8,791 nucleotides of DNA from a bacterium (GCA_029946075.1 JAQSDT010000029.1:1-8791), one strand, 5' to 3'; shown: positions 1 to 7,126, counted from the stretch's first letter. Program-made: numbers and translations. The notes: generated from the sequence alone by a model not told the origin.

Positions 1-776
1 ATGGATTCGGCGACGCCGAGAATGATGGCTGCGATCAGCGTGCCGCTCATGCTGCCGAGCCCGGCCATGACCACAACGCAGAAGGTGCGCCCGATATAGG
101 CTCGGTCCAGCGTCGGCTCCACCGGCGCCACGATGATCAGCAGCGCGCCGGCGATGCCGAGCACGGCGGTGGCGATGCCGAAGGCGAATTGCTTGATGCG
201 CACCGGATTGGCGCCCATCAGCCGCAACGCCTCCTCGTCCTGCGCGACCGCGCGGATCGCCCGGCCCATGAAAGTCTTGGACAAATACAGCGCGAGCAGC
301 ACCGTCAGCCCGAGCGCGACGGCGAAGGCGACGAGCTGCCGGATCGGTATCCGGAACTCGCCGAACCGCCAGGATTTTCCGATATAGGTCGCCGTGACCG
401 AACGCTGGTCGACGCCGAACATCATGATGATCAGCACTTCGATGATGAAGGCGATGCCGAAGAAGAACGCGATGCCGCGCACGCCTGCGTCGCTGCCGCG
501 CTTCTCGAAGGTTTCGTAATAGACGCGGTAGGCCAGCAGGCCGAACAGGAAAAACAGCGGCGTGATCAGCAGCCCCGCGACCAGCGGATCGATGTCCCAG
601 GTCTCGTTGAGCAGATAGACGCCGTAGGACGCGAGCACGAGGAACGCCGGATGCGCGACGTGGGGAACGTCGAGCAGTCCGAACGACACGGACAGCCCGA
701 CGCTGACGGCCGCATAGAAGCAGCCGAGCAGCACCCCGAGCACAACTGCCCCCAGCAGCAGGTCCATCGAAAACAC
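1..776 (-). CDS. LivH-type branched-chain amino acid ABC transporter permease, partial
   Basis: Inner-membrane permease of the high-affinity branched-chain amino acid (HAAT/LivH) class. The first 258 residues are in the window and the C-terminus runs off at base 1; about 30 residues are probably missing, since the family is usually near 290. Most of the visible protein is hydrophobic helices. The conserved cytoplasmic coupling segment lies near residues 181-212 (EEALRLMGANP, then FGIATAVLGIAGAL), and the family-typical AGLGSMSGTLIAAIILGVAE follows near 238-257. I chose GTG at 776 because a strong AAGGGGG lies 7 bases before it; an in-frame ATG at 767 would sit 16 bases away. The gene follows the binding-protein gene by 45 bases, so the two should form one importer. 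The second permease and the ATPases expected of this class would lie beyond the edge. Substrate is unknown; the linked dioxygenase hints at an aromatic acid. Confidence 0.9.
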   Translation of the reverse strand, partial: MFSMDLLLGAVVLGVLLGCFYAAVSVGLSVSFGLLDVPHVAHPAFLVLASYGVYLLNETWDIDPLVAGLLITPLFFLFGLLAYRVYYETFEKRGSDAGVRGIAFFFGIAFIIEVLIIMMFGVDQRSVTATYIGKSWRFGEFRIPIRQLVAFAVALGLTVLLALYLSKTFMGRAIRAVAQDEEALRLMGANPVRIKQFAFGIATAVLGIAGALLIIVAPVEPTLDRAYIGRTFCVVVMAGLGSMSGTLIAAIILGVAES

Positions 777-790
777 GTCAGATCCCCCTT

Positions 791-805
791 GGTCCGTCCC
801 GGACC
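791..805 (-). other. Intercistronic hairpin between binding-protein and permease genes
   Basis: GGTCCG, a 3-base loop, then CGGACC form a perfect 6-bp stem in the 45-base gap after the binding-protein stop. It lies directly upstream of the permease ribosome-binding site. There is no U-run, so it is not a classical intrinsic terminator. It could protect the 3' end of the upstream message or tune translation of the permease; that role is inferred. Confidence 0.4.
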
Positions 806-821
806 TTACCAAGCCGCCTGC

Positions 822-2066
822 CTACTTGCGCGCGGCTTCGAAGGGACTGACGAGATCTCCGGTCTTCAGCTTGTCCGGGAACAGGATCACCTGCTTGCCC
901 GAGGTGCGGAACTGTTCGGTATCCTTGTCCTTGACGCCGCGGAACTGCGCCTGCAGCGTCGCGGTTTCCTTGCGCTCGCCGTCGGCCGAGAACGAGATAG
1001 GGCCGACGATGGTCTTGTGCTCTTTCTCGCGCAGATATTTGGCGATGCCCTTCTGGTCGAGCGACTTGGTGGCATTGACGGCGGCCTCGACCATCTGGCC
1101 CATCGCGTAGCCGAACGGCGCCAGATAATAGCCGAGCGGATCGACCTTGGCCTCGATGGCGCGCTTGGTATAGGTGTCGAAGAATTCCTTGGTGCCGTCG
1201 AAATACATGCTCTTCTCGGGCAGCCAGGTGTTGTAGTTGACGACGCCGTTGAGCAGCGAACCGAGGTTGGACATCACGGCCGCGAATTGCAGGCCGACCA
1301 TGCCGCCGCCGAAAATCTTGACGTCGTCGCCGATCCCGATCTCGTTGACGGCGCGCAGGATGCCAGCCGAATCCGGCGGATAGGACGCGACATAGACGAT
1401 GTCGGGCTTGGCCGCCTTCAGCGCGCGGATGATGGAAGCGAATTCCACCGTGTTCGGCGGATAGCTCTGGTCGAACACCACGGGAATGTTGCGTTTCTTG
1501 GCAACCTCGCGCGCGGTCAGCGCCAGATTCTGCGCGAACTCCTGGTCGGCCGCGAGCAGCGCCATGCTCTTGCCGCCGGCCTTCTGGGCCAGATCGAGGA
1601 ACGACGCGGCCCAGCTGTCAGCCGGTCCCCACGGCGCGTTGTTGAACCACATGTCGTGGCCGACCTTGCTGTTCACCTGGAACGAGAAATTGCCCATCAG
1701 CAGCAGGCCGCGCTGCTTGACGAACGGCATCAGCGGCGCGGTTGGCACCGTTGCATAGGGCGCGAACAGCAGGTCGACCTTGTCGACGTCGACCAGCTTG
1801 GCGTAGATCGCCGGAGTTTCCGAGGCGCTCGACTTGTCGTCATAGACGATCAGTTCGACCTTGCGGCCGAGCAGGCCACCCTTGGCGTTGACGTCGTCGC
1901 GCCAGATCTCGATGCCGAGCTGCGACGCCTTGCCGCCGCCGGCGAGACCGCCGGTCTGCGCCATCGACATGCCGATCTTGATCGACGGCTGCTGCGCCAG
2001 CGCGCGCGAGCCATGTCCGGCAACTGCGACCGCCATTGCGCCGCCCAGGAATGTTCTGCGTTTCAT
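822..2066 (-). CDS. LivK-type ABC transporter substrate-binding protein with Tat signal
   Basis: Periplasmic solute-binding protein (Peripla_BP_6/LivK class, type I fold), 414 residues, which is normal for the class. The N-terminus carries KRRTFLGG, a twin-arginine motif, followed by a hydrophobic stretch and a probable cleavage site after ALA at residue 24, so export is likely by the Tat pathway. The mature protein begins with a characteristic IKIGMSMAQTGGLA strand and the family's GxxxxxGIEIWRDDVNAKGGLLGRK segment near 50-69, followed by the VELIVYDDKSSA strand. The start at ATG 2066 is supported by GAGGGGG five bases upstream. It lies between an intradiol dioxygenase gene (73-base gap) and a LivH-type permease gene. 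Members of this family bind many ligands besides amino acids, including aromatic acids, amides and urea, so leucine specificity should not be assumed. The family call is firm; the ligand is unknown. Confidence 0.9.
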   Translation of the reverse strand: MKRRTFLGGAMAVAVAGHGSRALAQQPSIKIGMSMAQTGGLAGGGKASQLGIEIWRDDVNAKGGLLGRKVELIVYDDKSSASETPAIYAKLVDVDKVDLLFAPYATVPTAPLMPFVKQRGLLLMGNFSFQVNSKVGHDMWFNNAPWGPADSWAASFLDLAQKAGGKSMALLAADQEFAQNLALTAREVAKKRNIPVVFDQSYPPNTVEFASIIRALKAAKPDIVYVASYPPDSAGILRAVNEIGIGDDVKIFGGGMVGLQFAAVMSNLGSLLNGVVNYNTWLPEKSMYFDGTKEFFDTYTKRAIEAKVDPLGYYLAPFGYAMGQMVEAAVNATKSLDQKGIAKYLREKEHKTIVGPISFSADGERKETATLQAQFRGVKDKDTEQFRTSGKQVILFPDKLKTGDLVSPFEAARK

Positions 2067-2098
2067 CTGATCCCCCTCATGCGTGTTTGTCTGTCTGC

Positions 2099-2116
2099 GC
2101 CGGATCTTCGTCCGGC
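2099..2116 (-). other. Intercistronic hairpin after dioxygenase gene
   Basis: GCCGGA and TCCGGC form a perfect 6-bp stem with a 6-base loop within the 73-base gap between the dioxygenase stop and the binding-protein start. No U-run follows, so transcription probably continues. A role in mRNA processing or in setting the relative level of the binding protein is inference. Confidence 0.4.
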
Positions 2117-2139
2117 TATGGTGAAGTGTCGTGTCGGGA

Positions 2140-3081
2140 TTAGTCCGCGCCGGCCGGCGCAGCCTGGTTGTTGCGGGCCTGCTTCATGATCGCGGCCGGA
2201 TCGGCGCCGACGCGGCCACTGGTCCTGTCCGCCGCACTCTCGCGCGACAGCCGCATGTCGAAGCGGATGCTGGGCATGCCCTTGATCGGACAATCCGGAT
2301 CGTTCGCGATCACGTCGACGGCGAGATCGCCGGACGAGCCGAACACGACGTCGTCGGCCAGATGCGGATCGTCGCGCAGATAGAGCGCGGTAACGAGTTC
2401 GCGATAGCCGGCAGCGCCGACCAGGAAATGAATATGCGCCGGCCGCATGCCGTGGCGCGCCTGGGCCTTCACCATGGCGCCGACAGGCCCGTCCATCGGG
2501 ATCGAATAGCCGAGCGGCTTGACGGTTCGCAGCACGTAGAGGCCGTCGGCGTCAGTGGCGAAGACGCCGCGATAGTCCACCGACGTCGCGCTGGACTGGA
2601 TGTCATAGAGCCCGTCGGCGCCGGTCTGCCAGATCGAGACCGTGGCGTTGGCGACCGGCTTGCCGCCGGCATCGGTGACGCGGCCGTAGAGCACGCATTC
2701 GGTATCGGGCTTGGGATTTTTCGCGATCGAACTGCCCGCGGCCAGCGTCGGCGTGGCCTCGCGGTAGAACGGGCCGAGCAGGCTGGTATTGGTGCCGTGC
2801 TCCAGCGCGGTCGCATCATGCAGCCCGTTGACCAGCGCCGACAGGCCGAGCGTATCCGAGAGCAGGATGAATTCCTGGCGTTCCGGCGAGCACATCTTGC
2901 CGGCCAAGGTCATGAACTCGATGCCCTTGAGCCACTCCCCCGGAGTCAGATTGACGTCGCGGGCAAAGGCGTGGAGGTGCTTCACGGCCGCGGCCATGAT
3001 TTCCTTGAGGCGCGGGTCCGGTGTCGTCGCCATCTGATCGAGAACGGCGTCCGTGATCGTTTCCGGCGTTAGCTCGCGCAT
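2140..3081 (-). CDS. Intradiol ring-cleavage dioxygenase (catechol/hydroxyquinol 1,2-dioxygenase family)
   Basis: Non-haem Fe(III) dioxygenase of 313 residues that should cleave a catechol-type ring between its two hydroxyls to a cis,cis-muconate or maleylacetate-type product in the cytoplasm. An N-terminal dioxygenase domain (about 20-95) precedes the catalytic beta-sandwich, which opens with NTSLLGPFYR near 98-107. The four expected iron ligands are all visible: Tyr159 (GLYD), Tyr192 (GYSIP), His216 and His218 (RPAHIHF). Their spacing (33, 24, 2) resembles, from memory, hydroxyquinol 1,2-dioxygenase more than Acinetobacter-type catechol dioxygenase (36, 24, 2). ATG 3081 has AGGGAG about 10 bases upstream. 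It appears to be the first gene of an operon with a LivK-type binding protein and a LivH-type permease, suggesting import and degradation of an aromatic compound. The C-terminal 35 residues are polar and probably disordered. Family call firm, substrate uncertain. Confidence 0.9.
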   Translation of the reverse strand: MRELTPETITDAVLDQMATTPDPRLKEIMAAAVKHLHAFARDVNLTPGEWLKGIEFMTLAGKMCSPERQEFILLSDTLGLSALVNGLHDATALEHGTNTSLLGPFYREATPTLAAGSSIAKNPKPDTECVLYGRVTDAGGKPVANATVSIWQTGADGLYDIQSSATSVDYRGVFATDADGLYVLRTVKPLGYSIPMDGPVGAMVKAQARHGMRPAHIHFLVGAAGYRELVTALYLRDDPHLADDVVFGSSGDLAVDVIANDPDCPIKGMPSIRFDMRLSRESAADRTSGRVGADPAAIMKQARNNQAAPAGAD

Positions 3082-3193
3082 ACGTCGCTCGCTCCCTGAG
3101 CGCCGGCTGTTTGGTCCGCCGGCTGATTTGGAAGCGAGCCTATCCGCTAGTTGGGGATCAGCACAAGGCGCTCGAAGGCGGCGCCGACGCGGC

Positions 3194-3212
3194 TTTATAC
3201 AAATTGATACAT
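3194..3212 (-). promoter_or_regulatory. Candidate promoter/operator for the dioxygenase-transporter operon
   Basis: In the 183-base gap between the WD40 gene and the dioxygenase start, the minus strand reads ATGTATCAATTTGTATAAA, a strongly AT-rich patch in GC-rich surroundings. TATAAA (3199-3194) is a plausible -10 box, though the hexamer 17 bases upstream (TGCCAT) is a poor -35. TGTAT occurs twice, 10 bases apart (one helical turn), which could mark a regulator site. A start here would give a leader of roughly 105 bases. No regulator gene is nearby in the window. The rest of the gap shows nothing I can name. Confidence 0.35.
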
Positions 3213-3264
3213 GGCGATGGCAGGACTTGCGGCAGCGCGACGCATGATTCCCTTGGGAACCAGG

Positions 3265-4281
3265 CTACAGCTCGACCATCCCGGCATCGCCGTCCTCGGT
3301 GCCGAAGGCGAGCAACGTGCCCCTGGCGTTCCAGGCCAGCGCCGAGACCGCGCCGCCGACATTGCGCCGGACCAGGATTTCCGCGCCGTCCTCGAGCCGC
3401 ACCATCAGCACGGTGCCATCGCCATAGCCGACCGCCATGATGTCCTGCTTGGGATGACAGGCCACCATGGAGACGCGCGCCTGCAGCGGCGCCAGCATCG
3501 CCGGCTCCTTACCCATCGGGCCGTCCTTGCTGGTGAACGGCCAGACGATGACGCTGTCGGCGCCCGAGGTGGCGAGGCCCTTGCCGCCCACGCTCCACGA
3601 CATCGAGCGGACGCGGCCGGGATAGCCGCTCATCCGCATGTGGCGATTGTCCGCCAGCCGCCAGCCGTGCAGCGCCGGCTCGTGCATGCCGGTGACGAGG
3701 AACTTGTTGTCCGGGCTGAAGGTGACGGACAGATGCGAGCCGGCCCATTCCAGGAATTCCGGCTTCGCCGCCATGTTGGGAAACCACAGCGTCACGCCGT
3801 TGTAATGGGCGACCGCCAGGCGCAGGCCCTTCGGCGCGAACGCGAGCCCGCCGACGGTGGTGGGCGCGTCGAAGGATTTCTCCTCGTTCCTGCCGCTGCG
3901 GACGAACGCGGTCTTGCCTGCCGACCACGCCACCGCGCCGTCGGCATGCAGCGCGACGTTGTCGATCCAGCGGCGCTTGGCGTCGGTCGCGAGCAGCGAT
4001 GTCTCGCCCTTGCCGTTGAGCGCAACGACCTTGCCGTCATCGCCGCCGGTGACGACGCGCGCGCCATCGGACGCCGCGCAGAGGATGGCGCCGCCATGAA
4101 GGGCGACGGTCGAGATTTCGGCGGCGTGGTTCGCCAGCACGACGTTTTCTTCCGTGCCGACGAACACGGCCGTGTCGCCGAGGAAATGCACCGATATGGC
4201 CGGCATGCCGACGGCGAGCTGCAGCACGCGGTCGGTGATGGAAGCGATGGAGGCGCTGTCGGGCGAATCGAACTGTTTCAT
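3265..4281 (-). CDS. WD40 repeat (beta-propeller) protein in zinc operon
   Basis: A 338-residue protein built of about seven to eight WD40-like units. Clear examples are GGLAFAPKGLRLAVAHYNGVTLWF, SVTFSPDNKFLVTGMHEPALHGW, RSMSWSVGGKGLATSGADSVIVW and SALAWNARGTLLAFGTEDGDAGM. The whole chain is consistent with one closed propeller. There is no signal peptide or membrane span, so it is predicted cytoplasmic. I start it at ATG 4281, which shares its A with the TGA of the upstream CobW-family gene (TGATG). The open frame continues 34 codons further upstream, but that part overlaps the GTPase gene and reads as a shadow. There is no good Shine-Dalgarno site, so translation is probably coupled to the GTPase. 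Propellers are usually protein-binding scaffolds; its place as last gene of a Zur-type operon suggests a partner role for the GTPase or importer. The exact function is unknown. Confidence 0.85.
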   Translation of the reverse strand: MKQFDSPDSASIASITDRVLQLAVGMPAISVHFLGDTAVFVGTEENVVLANHAAEISTVALHGGAILCAASDGARVVTGGDDGKVVALNGKGETSLLATDAKRRWIDNVALHADGAVAWSAGKTAFVRSGRNEEKSFDAPTTVGGLAFAPKGLRLAVAHYNGVTLWFPNMAAKPEFLEWAGSHLSVTFSPDNKFLVTGMHEPALHGWRLADNRHMRMSGYPGRVRSMSWSVGGKGLATSGADSVIVWPFTSKDGPMGKEPAMLAPLQARVSMVACHPKQDIMAVGYGDGTVLMVRLEDGAEILVRRNVGGAVSALAWNARGTLLAFGTEDGDAGMVEL

Positions 4282-5336
4282 CACGTGGTGATACAGCTTT
4301 CGAAGCCGTCGCGGATCGCCTGCTCCGGCAATTCGCGGCCGATGAAGACGACGCGGCTTTCGCGCGCCTCGTCCGCCTTCCACTTCCGCTGATGATCGCC
4401 TTCCAGCATCATGTGCACGCCCTGGAACACGTAGCGGTCGTCATCGTCGGTGAAGGCGAGGATGCCCTTGGAGCGCAGGATCTTCTGTCCCTCGGTCGCA
4501 ACGAGGTTCTGCAGCCACGGCATGAATTTGGTCGGGTCGAGCGGCTTGCTGGTGCGCAGCGACAGCGATTGCATGTCCTCGTCGTGGTAGTGCTTCAACC
4601 CACCATGGCTGTGGCTGTGATCGTGGTGGTGGCCATGGCCATGATGGTGGTCGTGGTCATGGTGGTGATCGTGGCCGTCGCCGACGTCGAGAAACTCCGG
4701 CTCGATCTCGAGAATGCGATCGAGATCGAATGCGCCACGCTCCAGCACGTCAGACAGTGCGACCGCGCAGCGTTCAGTGCGGTGCAACTTGGCATAGGGG
4801 TTGATGCCGCGGATGCGGGCTTCGACTTCGGCGAGTTCGGCCTTGGAAACGAGATCGGTCTTGTTGAGCACGATCACGTCGGCAAAGGCGATCTGGTTCT
4901 TGGCTTCCGGCGCGTCCTTCAGGCGGTCGCTCAGCCATTTGGCGTCGGCCACGGTGACGACGGCGTCGAGCCTTGCGTGCTTCTGCACGTCCTCGTCGAC
5001 GAAGAAGGTTTGCGCCACCGGCGCGGGATCGGCGAGGCCGGTGGTTTCGACGATGATGGCGTCGAATTTGCCCTTGCGCTTCATCAGGCCTTCCATGATG
5101 CGCACGAGATCGCCGCGCACGGTGCAGCAGACGCAGCCATTGTTCATCTCGAACACTTCTTCATCGGCGCCGATGATGAGGTCGTTGTCGATGCCGATCT
5201 CGCCGAATTCGTTGACGATGACGGCGTATTTCTTGCCGTGGTTTTCCGACAGGATGCGGTTCAGTAGCGTGGTCTTGCCGGCGCCGAGATAGCCCGTCAG
5301 CACGGTCACTGGAATTTTCTGGGAAGTTTCAGACAT
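4281..5336 (-). CDS. CobW/COG0523-family GTPase, probable zinc metallochaperone
   Basis: G3E-family P-loop GTPase, 351 residues. The Walker A motif is GYLGAGKTT (15-23), the metal-binding CxCC motif is CVCC (68-71), ETTG (97-100) is the Walker B/G3 region and NKTD (158-161) is the G4 specificity motif. A linker at about 219-251 is extremely rich in His and Asp (15 His between 222 and 244) and ends in KHYH. The CobW C-terminal domain follows, from about 258 (LSLRTSKPLDPTKFMPWL) to the end. GGAG five bases before ATG 5336 supports the start. Family members couple GTP hydrolysis to metal delivery. Placement directly after zinc ABC transporter genes and a Zur-type operator favours zinc over cobalt (cobalamin) or nitrile-hydratase roles. 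It lies 48 bases after the binding-protein gene and overlaps the WD40 gene by one base, implying coordinated synthesis. Confidence 0.93.
   Translation of the reverse strand: MSETSQKIPVTVLTGYLGAGKTTLLNRILSENHGKKYAVIVNEFGEIGIDNDLIIGADEEVFEMNNGCVCCTVRGDLVRIMEGLMKRKGKFDAIIVETTGLADPAPVAQTFFVDEDVQKHARLDAVVTVADAKWLSDRLKDAPEAKNQIAFADVIVLNKTDLVSKAELAEVEARIRGINPYAKLHRTERCAVALSDVLERGAFDLDRILEIEPEFLDVGDGHDHHHDHDHHHGHGHHHDHSHSHGGLKHYHDEDMQSLSLRTSKPLDPTKFMPWLQNLVATEGQKILRSKGILAFTDDDDRYVFQGVHMMLEGDHQRKWKADEARESRVVFIGRELPEQAIRDGFESCITT
4605..4673 (-). repeat. His-codon-rich low-complexity tract in the CobW-family gene
   Basis: Fifteen CAC/CAT codons interspersed with GAC, GGC and AGC encode residues 222-244 of the GTPase. 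The near-repetitive trinucleotide pattern could expand or contract by slippage, so its length may vary between strains. The protein tract probably binds several zinc ions; that is inferred from composition. Confidence 0.7.
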
Positions 5337-5367
5337 AAGGGCTCCGAAAAGGAAGGCGCACGAGCAA

Positions 5368-5383
5368 GCAGGGAGGCCCCTGC
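5368..5383 (-). other. Intercistronic hairpin just after the zinc-binding protein gene
   Basis: GCAGGG, a 4-base loop and CCCTGC form a perfect 6-bp stem beginning two bases after the stop codon of the zinc-binding protein gene (TAG 5387-5385). It lacks a U-run. Such a hairpin may act as a partial terminator or a 3' block to exonucleases, keeping the binding protein more abundant than the downstream GTPase; this is inference. Confidence 0.45.
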
Positions 5384-5384
5384 C

Positions 5385-6254
5385 CTATGGGCTCAGCGCG
5401 CCGGTCAGGGCCTTTATATTGTGCCTGACCATTGCAATGTAAGTGGGAGAATCGCCCTTTTCGCCGGTCAAACTGTCCGAATAAAGCGTTCCGCCGACCC
5501 TGGCGCCGGTCTCGGCGGCGATCCGGCCGATCAGGCGGGGATCGCTGACATTTTCGAGGAAAACCGCCGGTATTTTGGCCCGCCGAATCTGGGTGATAAT
5601 CCCTGCGATATCGCGGGCGCTGGCCTCGGATTCGGTGGAGACGCCGAGCGGGGCGATGAATTCGACGCCGTAGGCCGCGGCGAAATAGCCGAAGGCATTG
5701 TGGGTCGAGATCACCTTGCGGCGGCCTTCCGGCAATCCGGCCACGGCCTCGCACACCTCGCGGTCGAGCGCGTCGAGCTTTTCCAGATAGACGCCCGCAT
5801 TGGATTTGTAGGTTTCGGCATTGGCGGCATCGGCCGCCGCCAGCGCATCGCGAATGTTCGCGACATAGCGCTTTGCGTTGACGACGGACTGCCAGGCGTG
5901 AGGGTCGGCCTCGGAGCCGAGCTTGAGCGGCGTGATTCCCGATGTGGCCGTGATGACCGTCGCTTTGGCGCCGGCCGATTTCACGAGTCGCGGCAGCCAG
6001 CCTTCAAAGCCGAAGCCGTTGACGAAAATGAGCCTGGCGTCCGCGACGCGCCTGGCATCCGCCGGTGTCGGCGCATAGACATGCGCGTCGCTACCAGGCC
6101 CGACCAGCGTCGTGACGGCAATCTTGTCGCCGCCGACATTGCGGACGAAATCGCCGAGGATCGAAAAACTGGCGACGACATTGAGACGGTCCGCCGCGCG
6201 GGCCGGAACGGCCACTGCGAACAGAGCGAAGGCGACGAGCCAGCAACGCATCAT
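5385..6254 (-). CDS. aztC: Zinc ABC transporter substrate-binding protein (AztC/ZnuA type)
   Basis: Periplasmic cluster A-I metal-binding protein, 289 residues. A Sec signal peptide (MMRCWLVAFALFAVAVPARA) precedes a mature part starting near residue 21. Likely metal ligands are His58 (DAHVY), His119 (DPHAW), His185 (STHNAFGYF) and Asp260 (YSDSL). A His rather than Glu at the third position is typical of zinc rather than manganese proteins. There is no His-rich loop between the first two ligands, unlike classic ZnuA and like Paracoccus AztC as I recall it. ATG 6254 lies 2 bases after the permease stop with GAGG seven bases upstream; a second ATG follows directly. The frame stays open 126 codons further up, but that region overlaps the permease gene and is a shadow. 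Zinc specificity is well supported by context; the aztC symbol is less certain than the family. Confidence 0.9.
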   Translation of the reverse strand: MMRCWLVAFALFAVAVPARAADRLNVVASFSILGDFVRNVGGDKIAVTTLVGPGSDAHVYAPTPADARRVADARLIFVNGFGFEGWLPRLVKSAGAKATVITATSGITPLKLGSEADPHAWQSVVNAKRYVANIRDALAAADAANAETYKSNAGVYLEKLDALDREVCEAVAGLPEGRRKVISTHNAFGYFAAAYGVEFIAPLGVSTESEASARDIAGIITQIRRAKIPAVFLENVSDPRLIGRIAAETGARVGGTLYSDSLTGEKGDSPTYIAMVRHNIKALTGALSP

Positions 6255-6256
6255 GG

Positions 6257-7126
6257 CTACGCCTCGAGATGCCGGCCGGGGAACAGCTGCCGCACCAGCC
6301 CGCTGACGGGACCGAGCAGCAGCGAGGCGATGTATAGCACCGCCGCGACCAGGATGATCGCCGGGCCCGAGGGAATCCGGGTCTGGAACGACAGCACCAG
6401 ACCGGCATAGCCCGACAGGATCGCGCTGGCGACCGCGATGCAGATCATTCCGGTGATGTCGCGCGACCAGAACCGGGCGATACCGGCGGGCAGGATCATC
6501 AGGCCGACGCCGAGCAAGGTGCCGAGCGCGTGAAAGCCGTTGACGAGGTTGATCACGACCAGCGCCAGGAACGCCAGATGCGCGGGCGCGCCGGCGCGGG
6601 AGACCGTGCGCAGGAACACCGGATCGACGCATTCGATCACCAGCGGGCGGTAGATCACGGCCATCACCAGCAGCGTCACCGTGGCGTTGAAGGCGATCAC
6701 CAGCAGCGTCTGGTCGTCCATGGCGAGGATGTTGCCGAACAGCACGTGCAACAGGTCGATGTTGGTGCCCTCGACCGAGACGATGGTGACGCCGAGCGCC
6801 AGCGACACCAGATAGAACGTCGCCAGCGACGCGTCTTCCTTCAGCTCGGTGGTGCGTGCGACCACGCCGGCGAGAATCGCGACCGTGAAGCCCGCGATGA
6901 GGCCGCCCATCGTCATCGCGAACAGATTGAGCCCGGACACGAGGAAGCCGATCGCCGCCCCCGGCAGAATCGCATGCGCCATCGCGTCACCGACGAGGCT
7001 CATCCGCCGCAGCATCAGGAACACGCCGATCGGCGCCGCGCCCAGCGCCAGCGCGATGACAGCGGCGAGCGCGCGGCGCATGAACTCGAATTCGGTGAAG
7101 GGCGCGATCAGCGCGTCGTACAACAT
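6257..7126 (-). CDS. aztB: Zinc ABC transporter permease (AztB/ZnuB type, ABC-3 family)
   Basis: Integral membrane permease of the ABC-3 metal transporter family, 289 residues, as usual for the family. Near residues 45-61 it carries the family hallmark VGDAMAHAILPGAAIGF, preceded by MLRRMS. Most of the remainder is hydrophobic spans, with a late conserved GTLLGVGLMILPAGIARF segment. It should form a homodimer pore working with the ATPase upstream and the binding protein downstream. ATG 7126 shares one base with the ATPase stop (TGATG) and has no clear Shine-Dalgarno site, so translational coupling is likely. The frame is open for another 157 codons upstream, but that part overlaps the ATPase gene and its sequence is not protein-like. 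Function as a zinc permease is supported by family and neighbours; manganese or iron transport is the alternative. Confidence 0.92.
   Translation of the reverse strand: MLYDALIAPFTEFEFMRRALAAVIALALGAAPIGVFLMLRRMSLVGDAMAHAILPGAAIGFLVSGLNLFAMTMGGLIAGFTVAILAGVVARTTELKEDASLATFYLVSLALGVTIVSVEGTNIDLLHVLFGNILAMDDQTLLVIAFNATVTLLVMAVIYRPLVIECVDPVFLRTVSRAGAPAHLAFLALVVINLVNGFHALGTLLGVGLMILPAGIARFWSRDITGMICIAVASAILSGYAGLVLSFQTRIPSGPAIILVAAVLYIASLLLGPVSGLVRQLFPGRHLEA

Noticed and set aside
189..2189. A 666-codon plus-strand open frame
   Set aside because: It lies antisense to the binding-protein and permease genes and is rich in Arg, Asp, Glu and His with no recognisable domain. This is the usual mirror frame of GC-rich coding DNA.
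3248..3259. TTCCC-TT-GGGAA dyad just after the WD40 stop, as a terminator
   Set aside because: The loop would be only 2 bases and no U-run follows, so it does not support a terminator call.
4605..4673. Repeated gtggtcatgg-like units as a CRISPR or tandem repeat
   Set aside because: The pattern comes from His/Asp/Gly codons in an in-frame protein tract; there are no regular repeats with unique spacers.
3211..5267. Long plus-strand frames of 393 and 291 codons
   Set aside because: They are antisense to the WD40 and CobW-family genes, with biased composition and no motifs. The Val/Met-rich part is simply the reverse of the His-codon tract.
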